Shown here: in pieces, positions 17,990-26,699 of the stretch | Layout of the letters: each line of letters opens with the position of its first letter | Position numbering within the stretch: the first letter of the stretch is position 1 | From: Mycolicibacterium goodii | GTDB taxonomy: Bacteria > Actinomycetota > Actinomycetes > Mycobacteriales > Mycobacteriaceae | Assembly: GCF_022370755.2 (NCBI RefSeq) | Contig: NZ_CP092364.2 | Coordinates: forward strand, 2,294,001 to 2,358,000 | Direction: 5' to 3' | DNA length: 64,000 nucleotides | Program-made: the position numbers and the translations under genes | Notes under the pieces: generated by a model | What the model was told of the DNA's origin: nothing | Seen by the model: the letters and a program-made list of their open reading frames with translations, nothing else | Databases searched by the model: none

Positions 17990-18619
17990 TCAGACTCCGA
18001 GCGCCGGCGGCGCCTCGGCAGCCGGTGGTCCGGGCGGTCCCGGCGGCGGAGGCACATCCAGCACGACCGGCACCACAGCGGGTGCGGGCGGTGGCGGCGG
18101 CGGCGCGAATGGATCGATCGGAGGGGGTGCGGCCATGGGATTCGCGGGTGGCACCGCAGGATCTCCCGGCGGCGGAGGAGCCCCGAACGGGAGCGGTGCC
18201 TCCGGCGGCGGGGGAGCGCCGAACGGCGGCGGCGCCTCGGGCTGAGCCTGATCGACCGGCAGATACATGTGGTGGGTGAACTGCGGCTGGTACGCGCCGC
18301 CGCCGCCGATCTTCACGCCGCCGCCTTCACCCGACGACACAGGTGTGCCGTCCGGCAGGGTGACCGCGGTGTGGCCGCTGTTCCAGCCGATCACGAGGGC
18401 CCCAGGCTGCGTTCCGTACTGGAACCCACGCGCCAACAGGGCCTGTTCCTGGTTGCCGGTGTGGAAGCGGTCTCCGAACGCGGGGCGCCCGGTGGCCACA
18501 TTGCTGACCCATGAGGCCAGTCCGGAGCAGTCGGTGCCGGACGGGGAGTCACCTCCGGAGACGTATGGCGTGCCCGATACCTGCTGGACGAGCGCCATCA
18601 ATGTAGCTAGAGCAAACAT
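17990..18619 (-). CDS. NlpC/P60-like protein with long proline-rich tail
   Basis: The 209-residue protein has an N-terminal papain-like region with Cys in DCSGLASWVSN (C31) and His in GHTAVTLPDG (H83), the order found in NlpC/P60 or CHAP-type peptidoglycan hydrolases. After about residue 120 the chain is almost entirely Pro, Ala and Gly with repeated APPPP blocks. No clear signal peptide is seen; the first helix is only weakly hydrophobic. Similar domains occur in mycobacterial cell-wall hydrolases and in phage tail proteins. The role is probably cell-wall related, but export is uncertain. Confidence 0.72.
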   Translation of the reverse strand: MFALATLMALVQQVSGTPYVSGGDSPSGTDCSGLASWVSNVATGRPAFGDRFHTGNQEQALLARGFQYGTQPGALVIGWNSGHTAVTLPDGTPVSSGEGGGVKIGGGGAYQPQFTHHMYLPVDQAQPEAPPPFGAPPPPEAPLPFGAPPPPGDPAVPPANPMAAPPPIDPFAPPPPPPAPAVVPVVLDVPPPPGPPGPPAAEAPPALGV

Positions 18620-19139
18620 GCGGCCGGACAGTAACAGAGCTTATTTTGACGGCCAAACTCTGTGACTCCGTTCACAAACCGGTGCATTTCCCGAGTGCTT
18701 CACGCACGTCCCGAATCGACACTTCTCTGATGGGAAGCGATTCACGCAGGTGGAACGCCCTTTTGGGTATCCGCCACAGCGGTAGACGATTTCGCTCAAT
18801 CATATTGCGCCAGAATGCCAATACAGTCGCTCATCACGGTCTACGGATTCTGGTGCACGCGGCACCAGATCAGAAACCATTGCACAACAACGTATTTGGT
18901 AGCAGCAATCGTGGCGCCGACGTCGGCGGCGCTGCGCACCTGCTGTCGCCACCCTCCTGACGGGGGCGCCGCCGGTGCTTGCTGCGGTCACGTGACGGCG
19001 ACCCGCGATCCTGGCGAACTTTTCGGCAAATCCGCGGCGATCGGTCGGCGTCATCTCGCCCGCTCCGAACGGGTCGGCGCGCATTGACATGCAACCAGAT
19101 GCCTGCATATCTTCACACCGCGCAGCCGCTCGGCTGCAT
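18620..19139. other. Intergenic region with lower GC, no gene recognised
   Basis: About 520 bp separate the NlpC/P60-like gene and the ArsR-SRPBCC gene, which point away from each other. The first 280 bp are visibly AT-richer than their surroundings. Open frames here have unusual composition and no recognisable domain. The region probably holds divergent promoters. Two copies of CTGCATAT near its right end (19103-19110 and 19134-19141) lie 31 bp apart, about three helical turns, and the second overlaps the ArsR start codon: a possible operator. Confidence 0.5.
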
Positions 19140-19901
19140 ATGGGAGACCTAAGCGTGGAAGCGGTGCTCAAGGCGTTGTCGGACCCGAGCCGGAGGACGC
19201 TTCTGGCGCGACTCGGCGACCGCGACGGGCAGACACTCAAAGAGCTGTGCTCGGGTTTGGCGATGGCGCGACAGTCGGTCACCAAACATCTCGAGGCGCT
19301 CGAAGGCGCAGGTCTGGTGACCGTGCGGTGGGAGGGCAGGCAGAAGCTGCACTACATCAATGCCGACCCGATCACCGCACTGATCGACGATCTGACCGCG
19401 CGCTGGGGCCGTCACGGATTTGCGCGACCGGGAGCGCGCGCTGAGGCGGGTGTCGGCGCCGATGGCGACGCCTACGTCTATGTCATCTACATCCGCACCA
19501 CACCGGAACGGCTGTGGCATGCGATCACCAATCCGCAGACCTCACTCGGCTACCTGGGGCATGCGATCGAATCGGACTGGTTGAAGGGGTCGACCTACGT
19601 ATGGGTCGAACGGGACATCCGTTTCGAGCGTCCCGAGCAGGTGATCCTGGAATCCGACCCGTATCAGCGCCTGGCGTTCACCTATCCGATGTCGCGTATG
19701 CCGGATCTCGATGACCTCGCCGCCGACCACGACACGACGCGGGTGTCGATCGACATCGAACCGGGGGAGCGGCAGCTGAAGCTGACCCTCGTCCACGACG
19801 GTCTGCGTCCTGGCAGCATCACCCGCACACTGGTGGCGGCCGAGTGGCCGTTGAAGCTGTCGGATCTGAAAAGTGGCCTCGAGCAGTTGACCGCGCCGTA
19901 G
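19140..19901 (+). CDS. ArsR-family HTH regulator fused to an SRPBCC (AHSA1) domain
   Basis: The 253-residue protein combines two domains usually encoded by adjacent genes. Residues about 5-95 form an ArsR winged helix (LKALSDPSRRTLLARLGD, then MARQSVTKHLEALEGAGLV). Residues about 110-250 form a START-like AHSA1 domain (YIRTTPERLWHAITNPQTSLGYLG). AHSA1 domains bind hydrophobic ligands, so the fusion may be a ligand-responsive repressor. The ATG at 19140 starts just before the HTH; an ATG 17 codons upstream is less likely. The CTGCATAT repeats at the start are candidate operators. A hairpin ends the gene. Confidence 0.85.
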   Translation: MGDLSVEAVLKALSDPSRRTLLARLGDRDGQTLKELCSGLAMARQSVTKHLEALEGAGLVTVRWEGRQKLHYINADPITALIDDLTARWGRHGFARPGARAEAGVGADGDAYVYVIYIRTTPERLWHAITNPQTSLGYLGHAIESDWLKGSTYVWVERDIRFERPEQVILESDPYQRLAFTYPMSRMPDLDDLAADHDTTRVSIDIEPGERQLKLTLVHDGLRPGSITRTLVAAEWPLKLSDLKSGLEQLTAP

Positions 19902-19911
19902 CGCGGTCAAC
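19886..19911. terminator. Bidirectional terminator between ArsR-SRPBCC and mmpL
   Basis: GTTGACCGCGC (19886-19896) and GCGCGGTCAAC (19901-19911) form a perfect 11-bp stem with a CGTA loop, overlapping the stop codon of the plus-strand gene and sitting just past the mmpL stop (19914). The position fits termination of both convergent genes. Confidence 0.75.
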
Positions 19912-19913
19912 AG

Positions 19914-22817
19914 TCAGTTCTGACTCAGCACATCTTCCGATTCGCGCTGTGCCGGTTGAGGCCACGGCGCGGGGAGTGGCCGCTGCCTCACCCGCTGCGG
20001 CCACCAGAACCACTTACCCATCAGGGCCGCGATCGACGGTGTCATGAACGAGCGGATCACCAGGGTGTCGAACAACAGACCCAGACCGATCGTGGTGCCG
20101 ACCTGCGCGATGACGGCCAGCTCGCTGACGGCCATCGACATCATGGTGAACGCGAACACCAGGCCCGCCGACGTCACGACCGAACCGGTGCCGCCCATCG
20201 ACCGGATGATGCCGGTGTTGAGGCCGGCATAGATTTCCTCCTTGATGCGCGACACCAGCAGCAGGTTGTAGTCCGCGCCGACGGCCAGCAGCACGATGAC
20301 CGCCATCGCGAGCACCATCCAGTGCAGTTCGAGACCGATCAGGTGCTGCCAGATCAGCACCGACAGACCGAATGCGCTGCCCAGCGAGATCACCACCGTG
20401 CCGACGATCACCGCCGATGCCACCACGGCCCGGGTGATGATCAGCATGATGATGAAGATCAGGCACAGCGCGGCGATGCCTGCGATGATCAGGTCGTAGT
20501 TGGCGCCTTCCTGCAGATCCTTGAAGGTCGCCGCGGTGCCGCCGAGATAGATCTTCGACCCTTCCAGCGGCGTGCCCTTGATGGCTTCCTTCGCGGCCTG
20601 CTTGATGGCGTCGATGTGCTTGATGCCCTCGGGGCTCATCGGATCGCCCTCGTGGCTGATGATGAAGCGCACCGCGTGCCCGTCGGGCGACAGGAACATC
20701 TTCATGCCGCGCTTGAAGTCCGGGTTGTCGAAGGTCTCAGGCGGCAGGTAGAACGAGTCGTCGTTCTTGGACGCGTCGAAGGCCTGACCCATCGCGGTCT
20801 GGTTCTCCATGGCCGCTTCCATCTGATCCTGCAGACCGCCCATGGTGGCCTGTGTCGTCAGCATCATGGTCTTCATCGTCTTCATCGACTCGATCATGGG
20901 CGGCATGATCGTGAGCATCTGCGGCATGAGCTCGTCGAGACGGTCCATGTCCGGCATCAACCGCTGGATGTCGTCGGTCATCACGTCGATGCCGTCGAGG
21001 GTGTCGAAGATCGAGCGGATCGACTGGCAGACCGGGATGCTGTCGCAGTGCGGCTCCCAGTAGAAGTAGTTGCGGATCGGCCGGAAGAAATCGTCGAAAT
21101 CGGCGATGTGGTCGCGCAGTTCTTTGATGTCCTCGACCATGCCGTGCATCTTGCCGACCATGCTGTGAGTGGTATCGCTCATCTCACGCGTGATCTTGAG
21201 CATCTCCTCCATGGTGTCGACGCTCTTCTGCATCTCGTCGGCCATCACCAGCATGTCGGCCATGCGGTCCTGCATGTACTTCATGTTCATCATCTGCGTC
21301 GTGCCGGACATGCTGATCTGGAACGGGATCGAGGTGTGCTCGATCGGCGTGCCCTGCGGACGCGTGATGGCCTGAACCCGCGAGATGCCCGGCACCTGGA
21401 AGACGCGCTTGGCGACACGGTCGATCACCAGGAAGTCCGCACTGTTACGCAGGTCGTGATCGGACTCGATCATCAACAGTTCCGGGTTCATCCGGGCCTG
21501 CGAGAAGTGCCGGTCGGCGGCGGCGTAGCCGGTGTTGGCCGGCAGATCCTGTGGGAGATACCGGCGGTCGTTGTAGTTGGTCTCGTAGCCGGGCAGGGCC
21601 AGCAGACCGATGAGTGACAACGCGATGGTGGTCACCAGGATGGGTCCTGGCCACTGCACCACGGCTGCACCGAGCTTGCGCCACCCGCGGGTGCGCATGG
21701 CCCGCTTGGGCTCGAAGGTCTTGCCGAACCGGCTCGCGACCGAGATGATCGCGGCGCCCATCGTCAATGAGGCGACGACGACGACGCTCATGCCGATCGC
21801 CAGCGGGATACCCAGGGACTGGAAGTAGGGCATGCGGGTGAAGTGCAGGCACAGCGTCGCGCCCGCGATGGTCATACCCGAGCCCAGCACCACGTGCGCG
21901 GTGCTGTGGAACATCGTGTAGTAGGACTGTTCGCGGTCCTCGCCGACACTTCTGGCCTCTTGATAGCGGCCGATGAGGAAGATCGCGTAGTCGGTCGCGG
22001 CGGCGATCGCCAGGGTGGTCAGCAGGTTCGTCGCGAAGACGGACAGCCCGATGATCTCGTAGTAGCCCAGGAACGCGATCACGCCGCGCGCGGCAGACAG
22101 GGATAGCACGACCATCAAGAGCGTGAGGATCACCGTCACGATGGACCGGTAGACCAGCAGCAGCATGATGATGATGACCGCGAAGGTCAGCGCCTCGATG
22201 ACGCGCACGCTGCGATCACTCGCGACCTGCTGATCGGCCGACAGCGCGGCCGGTCCCGTCACATACGCCTTGACGCCCGGTGGGGCCTGCACGCTGTCGA
22301 CGATGTCCTGGACGGCTTCGACCGATTCGTTGGCCAGCGCCTCGCCCTGGTTACCGGCGGTGTAGACCTGCACATACGACGCGAGACCGTCCGGGCTTTG
22401 GGCGCCCGACGCGGTGAGCGGGTCGCCCCAGAAATCCTGGACGTGCTCGACGTGTTTCTTGTCGGCCTCGAGCTTGTCGACGATCTCGTCGTAGTACCTG
22501 TGTGCCTCGTCGCCCAGCGGCTGTTCGCCCTCGAGCACGATCATCACCGAGCTGTTGGACTTGAATTCGCCGAACACCTCGCCGACGCGCTTCATCGAGA
22601 TCACCGACGGCGCGTCGTCGGGGCTCATCGACACCGACCGCATCTCGCCCACGACGTCGAGCTGCGGGACGACGGTGTTCAGGACCGCGATGATCGCGAC
22701 CCAGACCAGGATGATCGGCACGGCGAACACCCGAATCCACTTCGCGATCCCGCCGGGGCGCGCATGCCGGGGTCCGGTGACCGGGATGGCGTCGGTCGGG
22801 GCGTCGTGGTTGCTCAT
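19914..22817 (-). CDS. mmpL: MmpL family RND transporter
   Basis: The 967-residue length matches MmpL4/MmpL5-type proteins. The protein has one N-terminal transmembrane helix, a periplasmic loop, then a helix bundle with the proton-relay region [17 protein letters not shown] second large periplasmic loop is rich in Met and acidic residues (about 480-680, a predicted coiled-coil hairpin). The second bundle contains [16 protein letters not shown]. MmpL4/5 relatives export siderophores (mycobactins) and drugs with their MmpS partners. The ATG overlaps the mmpS stop by four bases. The cargo is inferred from type and neighbours, not shown. Confidence 0.92.
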   Translation of the reverse strand: MSNHDAPTDAIPVTGPRHARPGGIAKWIRVFAVPIILVWVAIIAVLNTVVPQLDVVGEMRSVSMSPDDAPSVISMKRVGEVFGEFKSNSSVMIVLEGEQPLGDEAHRYYDEIVDKLEADKKHVEHVQDFWGDPLTASGAQSPDGLASYVQVYTAGNQGEALANESVEAVQDIVDSVQAPPGVKAYVTGPAALSADQQVASDRSVRVIEALTFAVIIIMLLLVYRSIVTVILTLLMVVLSLSAARGVIAFLGYYEIIGLSVFATNLLTTLAIAAATDYAIFLIGRYQEARSVGEDREQSYYTMFHSTAHVVLGSGMTIAGATLCLHFTRMPYFQSLGIPLAIGMSVVVVASLTMGAAIISVASRFGKTFEPKRAMRTRGWRKLGAAVVQWPGPILVTTIALSLIGLLALPGYETNYNDRRYLPQDLPANTGYAAADRHFSQARMNPELLMIESDHDLRNSADFLVIDRVAKRVFQVPGISRVQAITRPQGTPIEHTSIPFQISMSGTTQMMNMKYMQDRMADMLVMADEMQKSVDTMEEMLKITREMSDTTHSMVGKMHGMVEDIKELRDHIADFDDFFRPIRNYFYWEPHCDSIPVCQSIRSIFDTLDGIDVMTDDIQRLMPDMDRLDELMPQMLTIMPPMIESMKTMKTMMLTTQATMGGLQDQMEAAMENQTAMGQAFDASKNDDSFYLPPETFDNPDFKRGMKMFLSPDGHAVRFIISHEGDPMSPEGIKHIDAIKQAAKEAIKGTPLEGSKIYLGGTAATFKDLQEGANYDLIIAGIAALCLIFIIMLIITRAVVASAVIVGTVVISLGSAFGLSVLIWQHLIGLELHWMVLAMAVIVLLAVGADYNLLLVSRIKEEIYAGLNTGIIRSMGGTGSVVTSAGLVFAFTMMSMAVSELAVIAQVGTTIGLGLLFDTLVIRSFMTPSIAALMGKWFWWPQRVRQRPLPAPWPQPAQRESEDVLSQN

Positions 22818-23284
22818 GCGGATTTCACCAGGCAGAAGGTCTGGGCGTTCACGCCGTTCGATGTGCGCTCGTCCTTGAGCTCGTCATCGACGGTGATCCG
22901 GCAGGTGATGGAGTCGCCGTTGCCCTGGGCCACGATGTTGGGGAACACCGAAGGTGCCGTGGTGGACAGCGTCAGAGACCAGGGGAGGGTCGCACCGTCG
23001 ACGCGCTGCGGTTGGGCGTCGAGGTCCAGGTAGTTGATGTCGGCGGTGGCGCCGGGTTCGCCGTAGATCTCGTAGACGACGACCTTGGGATCGAACGGTT
23101 TGGTGTCGTCGACCTTCGCACTGGCCAGGCTCGGGTCGTCGCCGGACCCGAAGAACGTCCGCACCCGCATCACGGTGAACGCACCGACGAGCACCACCAC
23201 GCCGATGAGCAACGGGATCCAGAACCGCCGTGCGATGGCGCTGATCGAGAATTTGCGCCGCTTGTCTTCCGTGCCGACGGACAT
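22814..23284 (-). CDS. mmpS: MmpS family membrane protein, partner of MmpL
   Basis: The 156-residue protein has a basic N-terminus, one transmembrane helix at about residues 20-42 ([20 protein letters not shown]), then a periplasmic beta-rich domain with [19 protein letters not shown] and a C-terminal disulfide pair (Cys in ITCRITVDD and QTFCLVK), as in MmpS4/5. It acts as an accessory protein of MmpL export. The ATG at 23284 is preferred over GTG 23287, because the stop of an upstream 27-codon ORF (TGA 23286-23284) shares a base with it. No strong Shine-Dalgarno sequence precedes mmpS itself, consistent with coupling. Confidence 0.92.
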   Translation of the reverse strand: MSVGTEDKRRKFSISAIARRFWIPLLIGVVVLVGAFTVMRVRTFFGSGDDPSLASAKVDDTKPFDPKVVVYEIYGEPGATADINYLDLDAQPQRVDGATLPWSLTLSTTAPSVFPNIVAQGNGDSITCRITVDDELKDERTSNGVNAQTFCLVKSA

Positions 23285-23367
23285 CACCGGGCCGCACCGG
23301 GCCGAATGGTGCGCGCGTCAACCGACGTAGCTACCGGGTAGGGGTCGCGGTAGTTCGTGAGCGCCAT
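23284..23367 (-). CDS. 27-codon upstream ORF translationally coupled to mmpS
   Basis: An ATG at 23367 follows GAGG at 5 nt and opens 27 codons that end in TGA overlapping the mmpS ATG (TGATG). The peptide begins MALTNYRDPYPVAT and is hydrophilic, with no membrane segment or signal. Spacing, ribosome-binding site and the shared stop/start suggest it is translated and controls or couples mmpS translation. Function of the peptide itself is unknown. It could also be a chance frame. Confidence 0.5.
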   Translation of the reverse strand: MALTNYRDPYPVATSVDARTIRPGAAR

Positions 23368-23402
23368 ATTCACCTCGATGACCTCGCTCGTGCACAGGAC
23401 AG

Positions 23403-23443
23403 CCTAAGTTAGCGAGATATTAGCTTATTTAACAGAATGACAA
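23403..23443 (-). promoter_or_regulatory. mmpS promoter with a partial iron-box-like element
   Basis: On the minus strand TTGTCA (23438-23443) and TAATAT (23417-23422) are plausible -35 and -10 elements, with a short 15-nt spacer. Just downstream, GCTAACTTAGG (23403-23413) resembles one half of the IdeR iron box; the other half is poor. An imperfect palindrome TAAG-N15-CTTA spans 23405-23427. The region is strikingly AT-rich. Control by iron is a hypothesis. Confidence 0.4.
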
Positions 23444-23611
23444 AATGCGTACCATCTGCGCGTCCGCCGCGGCGATCGGCGCGGCCACGGAACGTGGGCC
23501 GGGCAAACCACGTGGTCACAGCGCGTCAACGGAGCGCGATGACACCTCACACGCGCACGGGTGTGGGGAGTGTCATATCACGAGCGCTACCGCGAGTGTG
23601 CTCACAGAACG

Positions 23612-23645
23612 ACTCCGCCTGCCAGCGAACGCTGACAGGCGGAGT
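23612..23645. terminator. Terminator hairpin after the Rv0455c-like gene
   Basis: ACTCCGCCTG-C-CAGCG and CGCTG-A-CAGGCGGAGT form a stem of 15 pairs with one mismatch and an AA loop. It lies 14 bp past the minus-strand stop at 23660 and separates that gene from the mmpS promoter. Confidence 0.8.
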
Positions 23646-23659
23646 GCGAGAACCGATTG

Positions 23660-24121
23660 CTACCAGTTCCAGACGGACATGTCGTCCGGCGGGTACTGCT
23701 CGCAGACGTCGGTGGTGTTCGCAGCCACGCCCTTGTTGTTGAAGAACAGCTTCGCCCAGTTCGGCCACATCCACGCCAGCTGCTCGAAGAACGCATCGGT
23801 CGCGGTGTTCTCCGAGTACTGCCGCCTGCCGGCGTAGTCCAGCGAGAAGAACCAGTGGATCCGGTCACGCGCGGCCTGCTGCACATGCGGCGGCTTGTTC
23901 TTGTAGTCGGTCATGTACCGCTCGTAGTACACCGGCTCGACGTCGCGGGCCGCCGCCATGATCTGTTCAGCCGTGCACGGCGTCTTCAGGATCCGGTTCG
24001 GGATCGGGTAGTCGTCGGTGGCGTCAGCGGACGCGATGCCCGGTGCCGCGGCCAAGCTGCCTGCCACGGCGCACGCGGCAATCCCGGCGCGGATCAGGTG
24101 GTTCACACGCATGCGTTTCAC
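23660..24121 (-). CDS. Secreted protein of the Rv0455c/DUF5078 type
   Basis: The 153-residue protein has a signal peptide ending near ASADA, then DYPIPNRIL, CTAEQIMAAARDVEPVYYERYM, HWFFSLDYAGRRQYSE, LFFNNKGVAA and the C-terminal CEQYPPDDMSVWNW. I recall the same layout, with two Cys and the DMSVWNW end, in M. tuberculosis Rv0455c, a secreted protein needed for mycobactin export alongside MmpS4/L4 and MmpS5/L5. The GTG at 24121 is chosen because TTTTGGAG lies 7 nt upstream; ATG 24112 is an alternative. It follows the DUF732 gene by 41 bp and precedes a terminator and mmpS-mmpL. A role in siderophore secretion is inferred. Confidence 0.82.
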   Translation of the reverse strand: MKRMRVNHLIRAGIAACAVAGSLAAAPGIASADATDDYPIPNRILKTPCTAEQIMAAARDVEPVYYERYMTDYKNKPPHVQQAARDRIHWFFSLDYAGRRQYSENTATDAFFEQLAWMWPNWAKLFFNNKGVAANTTDVCEQYPPDDMSVWNW

Positions 24122-24162
24122 GATATCGCTCCAAAATCTCTGATCGGCCGGTCGTGTCCGGT

Positions 24163-24504
24163 TCAGCGCGCCGAATCCGCGGCGGCCTGCTCCATCACGA
24201 AGCGCTGATCTGGGCAGTAGTAGTTGATCGCGGTGCCAAGGAACTGCCAGCTCTGTGCGGCGGTGGAATCGCGGTCGAGCTGTTTGGTGACGAACTTGAT
24301 CGAGTCGTTCGCGTTGCGGTCGAGGCCGTTGTGCAGCCGTTTGCACGCGATCTTGCCGATCCAGGCGTTGTAGTCACGCGGCCCGTAGATGCCGTACGTG
24401 TGCAGCTCATTGGCGAAGTCGGTATCGGGATCCGCATGTGCCGGGGCTGCGAGTGCGATCGACGCCGCGGCGGCACCCAGTGCCGCCAACCCTGCAAGCT
24501 TCAT
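24163..24504 (-). CDS. Small secreted DUF732 protein
   Basis: The 113-residue protein has a cleavable signal peptide (about 1-25, ending APAHA-DP). The mature helical domain has FANELHTYGIYGP, ARK-type basic residues and two Cys (about 54 and 97) typical of DUF732 proteins, which are numerous and functionally unassigned in mycobacteria. It is followed by the Rv0455c-like gene with a 41-bp gap, probably in one transcript. A palindrome and a TAAGAT-like -10 element lie just upstream. Confidence 0.82.
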   Translation of the reverse strand: MKLAGLAALGAAAASIALAAPAHADPDTDFANELHTYGIYGPRDYNAWIGKIACKRLHNGLDRNANDSIKFVTKQLDRDSTAAQSWQFLGTAINYYCPDQRFVMEQAAADSAR

Positions 24505-24514
24505 GTCGTGAATC

Positions 24515-24527
24515 TTAGATCATCTAA
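24515..24527. promoter_or_regulatory. Palindrome upstream of the DUF732 gene
   Basis: TTAGATCATCTAA is a 13-bp palindrome around a central base, 11-23 bp upstream of the DUF732 start, and overlaps a TAAGAT-like -10 element on the minus strand. It could be an operator. The short leader suggests a nearly leaderless transcript. Confidence 0.4.
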
Positions 24528-24539
24528 TGCTGTTTCGGT

Positions 24540-25697
24540 TCAACTGGACGCCAATCCGGTCGCGATCAACAGCGGAATCCGCTGTTCGGCGTCGGTCAGC
24601 GAGCCGTGATGACCGATGAGCGAGGACTCCATCGGTTCGGCGTTTCGGCGCACCAGCACGGCTGATCCGCGGGCGGCCGCCACGATGTCGCCGATGCGTT
24701 CACGCACGTCGTCGCGCACACGGTCACCGAACCACCCCGCTTCGATCGCCTCTTCCCGCGAGAGCACCCATGCGGTGTCGGCAAGTATCGCCCGCCAGGC
24801 CGCCAGCACTGCGTCGGCGGCACCGTCGGACGTGTAGATGTGACGGGCCCGCGGCTCACCGCCGATCGCGTCGACACCGTCGAGCAGCGGCGCGCACGCA
24901 TCGAGATCGACGACCGCGCCGGGATCCACCGTCACCATGCCATGGTCGGCGACCACGGCGAGCAGTCCGTCGCGAGGCAGCGCCTCGACTATCGACTCCA
25001 CCAGGCGGTCTACCTGCCGCAACTGCATGACCCATGCGCGCGAGCCCGGTCCGTGCAGATGGCCCACCAGGTCGAGCTCACTGTGATAGCCCCAGCAGAA
25101 TCCGCCGGCGGCCACGACATCGGCGACGGCCGCGCCCAGGTCGCCGATCGCGTGCACGCCGACATAGTCACCGCCGCGCAGCACGGCGCGGGTCAGTCCG
25201 GAGTGTGCGAACTCGGCACCGGATACGACGCTCACCGCGACGCCCGCGTCGGCCGCGCGCTGGAATGTGGTGGGCAGCGGCTGGACGGTCTCGGGAGACA
25301 ACGTGTCGCGCAGGTCCTCACCCCAAGGGTGGGGCCGCCACCGCAACGCGTTGACGACGCCGGCCCCGGGCACCCGGAACGAGTAGCCGACCATCCCGTG
25401 CTCGCCGGAACGGCAACCGGTCCCGATGGCGGCCAGTCCGGCCGCGGTCGTCGCCGGGAAGCCGACGTGAAGGGTCTGGCCGCGGAGTCCGGCCATCACC
25501 GGCGCATCGACGGCGTGCGCGTCGAGTAGTTCGGCGCCGAGGCCGTCGACGAGCAGTACGCAGGCCCCGCGAACGGGCGACGGCAGCTCGATGCCGGCAG
25601 TGGGGCCGTCGAAGGTGTCGGCCCCCATCGCGGCGAGGACCGACGGGACCACGTCGGCGAGGTGGGGCAGCGCAGCATCGGGCGTCGACACGTCCAC
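24540..25697 (-). CDS. Alkaline phosphatase-fold phosphodiesterase/nucleotide pyrophosphatase
   Basis: The 385-residue protein belongs to the type I phosphodiesterase/nucleotide pyrophosphatase group. Visible elements are the metal Asp in VLLVDGLGAEL near residue 50, the nucleophile Thr in FPATTAAGLAAIGTG near residue 82, the YHSELDLVGHLHGPGS Asp/His ligands, the VVADHGMV pair, and the late His in GHHGSLTDAEQ. There is no signal peptide, so it is probably cytoplasmic. Likely substrates are nucleotide or sugar-nucleotide phosphodiesters. The gene is divergent from the secreted protein gene at 25767. Confidence 0.87.
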   Translation of the reverse strand: MDVSTPDAALPHLADVVPSVLAAMGADTFDGPTAGIELPSPVRGACVLLVDGLGAELLDAHAVDAPVMAGLRGQTLHVGFPATTAAGLAAIGTGCRSGEHGMVGYSFRVPGAGVVNALRWRPHPWGEDLRDTLSPETVQPLPTTFQRAADAGVAVSVVSGAEFAHSGLTRAVLRGGDYVGVHAIGDLGAAVADVVAAGGFCWGYHSELDLVGHLHGPGSRAWVMQLRQVDRLVESIVEALPRDGLLAVVADHGMVTVDPGAVVDLDACAPLLDGVDAIGGEPRARHIYTSDGAADAVLAAWRAILADTAWVLSREEAIEAGWFGDRVRDDVRERIGDIVAAARGSAVLVRRNAEPMESSLIGHHGSLTDAEQRIPLLIATGLASS

Positions 25698-25766
25698 ACC
25701 GCGAGCCTGCCACAGCGTGGGTCAAGATTCGGACGGAGCTTGCTGCGGCCGGTACCCTGACGATTT

Positions 25767-26342
25767 ATGAAGCCGATCAAACCAGTGATCCTCGCCGCCG
25801 CCATGGCGGCGGCCGCGGGAGGAATGCTCGGCGGTGTCACATCGGGGGCGGCAAATGCCGAACCGACCACTCCGGCTCCTGCCCCCGCCCCGGCGCCCGC
25901 TCCGGGGAGCGGCACGGGCCCGGCTCCCGGCCCCGCGCCCGACGCGGCCGCGGCGCTGGACCCCACCACCGTCATGGACCACGACGGCGTCTTCGTCGTC
26001 GGCGCCGACATCCAGCCGGGTACCTACGCGACCGGAGGGCCGGCCGATGGTGCCACCTGCTACTGGAAGCGCATGGCGGATCTGCACGGCGGGGACATCA
26101 TCGACAACGCCTTCACCAAGCAGCCCGATGTCGTGCAGATCGAACCCACCGACAAGGCGTTCAAGACGAGCGGTTGCCAACCATGGCAGAAGACCGATGC
26201 CGCCCCCACCGACACCCCCACCGGCGCGGGTGCGCCCGGCGACATCCCCGGCCTCATCGCGAAGGCGAAGCTACGTTCCTGGCTCGATTCGATCAACGCC
26301 GGCGCCCGTCAGTTCGACGGCTCACAGGTGCCGCTGCCCTGA
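25767..26342 (+). CDS. Secreted Pro/Ala-rich protein, unknown function
   Basis: The 191-residue protein has a signal peptide with cleavage near GAANA-EP, then a Pro/Ala linker (about 33-60). A globular domain with two Cys (about 93 and 134) contains FVVGADIQPGTYATGG and GCQPWQ. The IQPGTY segment recurs in actinobacterial secreted proteins of unknown role. A helical tail ends the protein. It probably acts in the periplasm or cell wall. The gene is monocistronic: a 357-bp gap follows. Confidence 0.78.
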   Translation: MKPIKPVILAAAMAAAAGGMLGGVTSGAANAEPTTPAPAPAPAPAPGSGTGPAPGPAPDAAAALDPTTVMDHDGVFVVGADIQPGTYATGGPADGATCYWKRMADLHGGDIIDNAFTKQPDVVQIEPTDKAFKTSGCQPWQKTDAAPTDTPTGAGAPGDIPGLIAKAKLRSWLDSINAGARQFDGSQVPLP

Positions 26343-26699
26343 CACGCGGCAGCTGCAGAGCGGGTGAATTTCCTTACATCCGTTGCTTGTTCGCGCGTAC
26401 GCGGCAGGCATGTTCGCCGTGCTTCGCCGACACGCCGTATCGCCGCTGGACGATGCGCCTGACGCGCCTTGACTGGTGCGTCAATGTCTTTGCTGCCCAA
26501 CGCTTCCGGAACTGGGCGGCTGGCGTTCAGCGCCTACACAGGCAGTGCGCAGGCCGGTGAACGCGCATCGCGGGCGGCGACGCTGTTAGTCTGCGACAGC
26601 GGCGGCCAGTCGTGGACGCGCGATCCGGCCGGTGAGTCGCGGCAGTGGTGGTAGAGGCGCGCGAACCAATACAGCTTGGGTGGATACGGAAAGAGTGCA
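26343..26699. other. Intergenic region, no gene recognised
   Basis: This 357-bp stretch precedes the acyltransferase gene. Short open frames here lack recognisable content. A small inverted repeat TTGAC-N6-GTCAA occurs at 26469-26484. The stretch probably contains the terminator of the secreted protein gene and the acyltransferase promoter, but I can point to neither. Confidence 0.4.

Noticed and set aside
18646..18960. Plus-strand frame of 104 codons in the AT-richer intergenic region
   Set aside because: No recognisable motif, no convincing ribosome-binding site, and composition unlike neighbouring genes.
19956..21617. 553-codon plus-strand open frame antisense to mmpL
   Set aside because: Its product is rich in His, Arg, Asp and Val repeats without any domain, the usual pattern of a shadow frame in high-GC DNA opposite a real membrane protein gene.
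23403..23421. Full IdeR iron box at the mmpS promoter
   Set aside because: Only one half-site resembles the consensus; the other half matches poorly, so it is reported only as partial and tentative.
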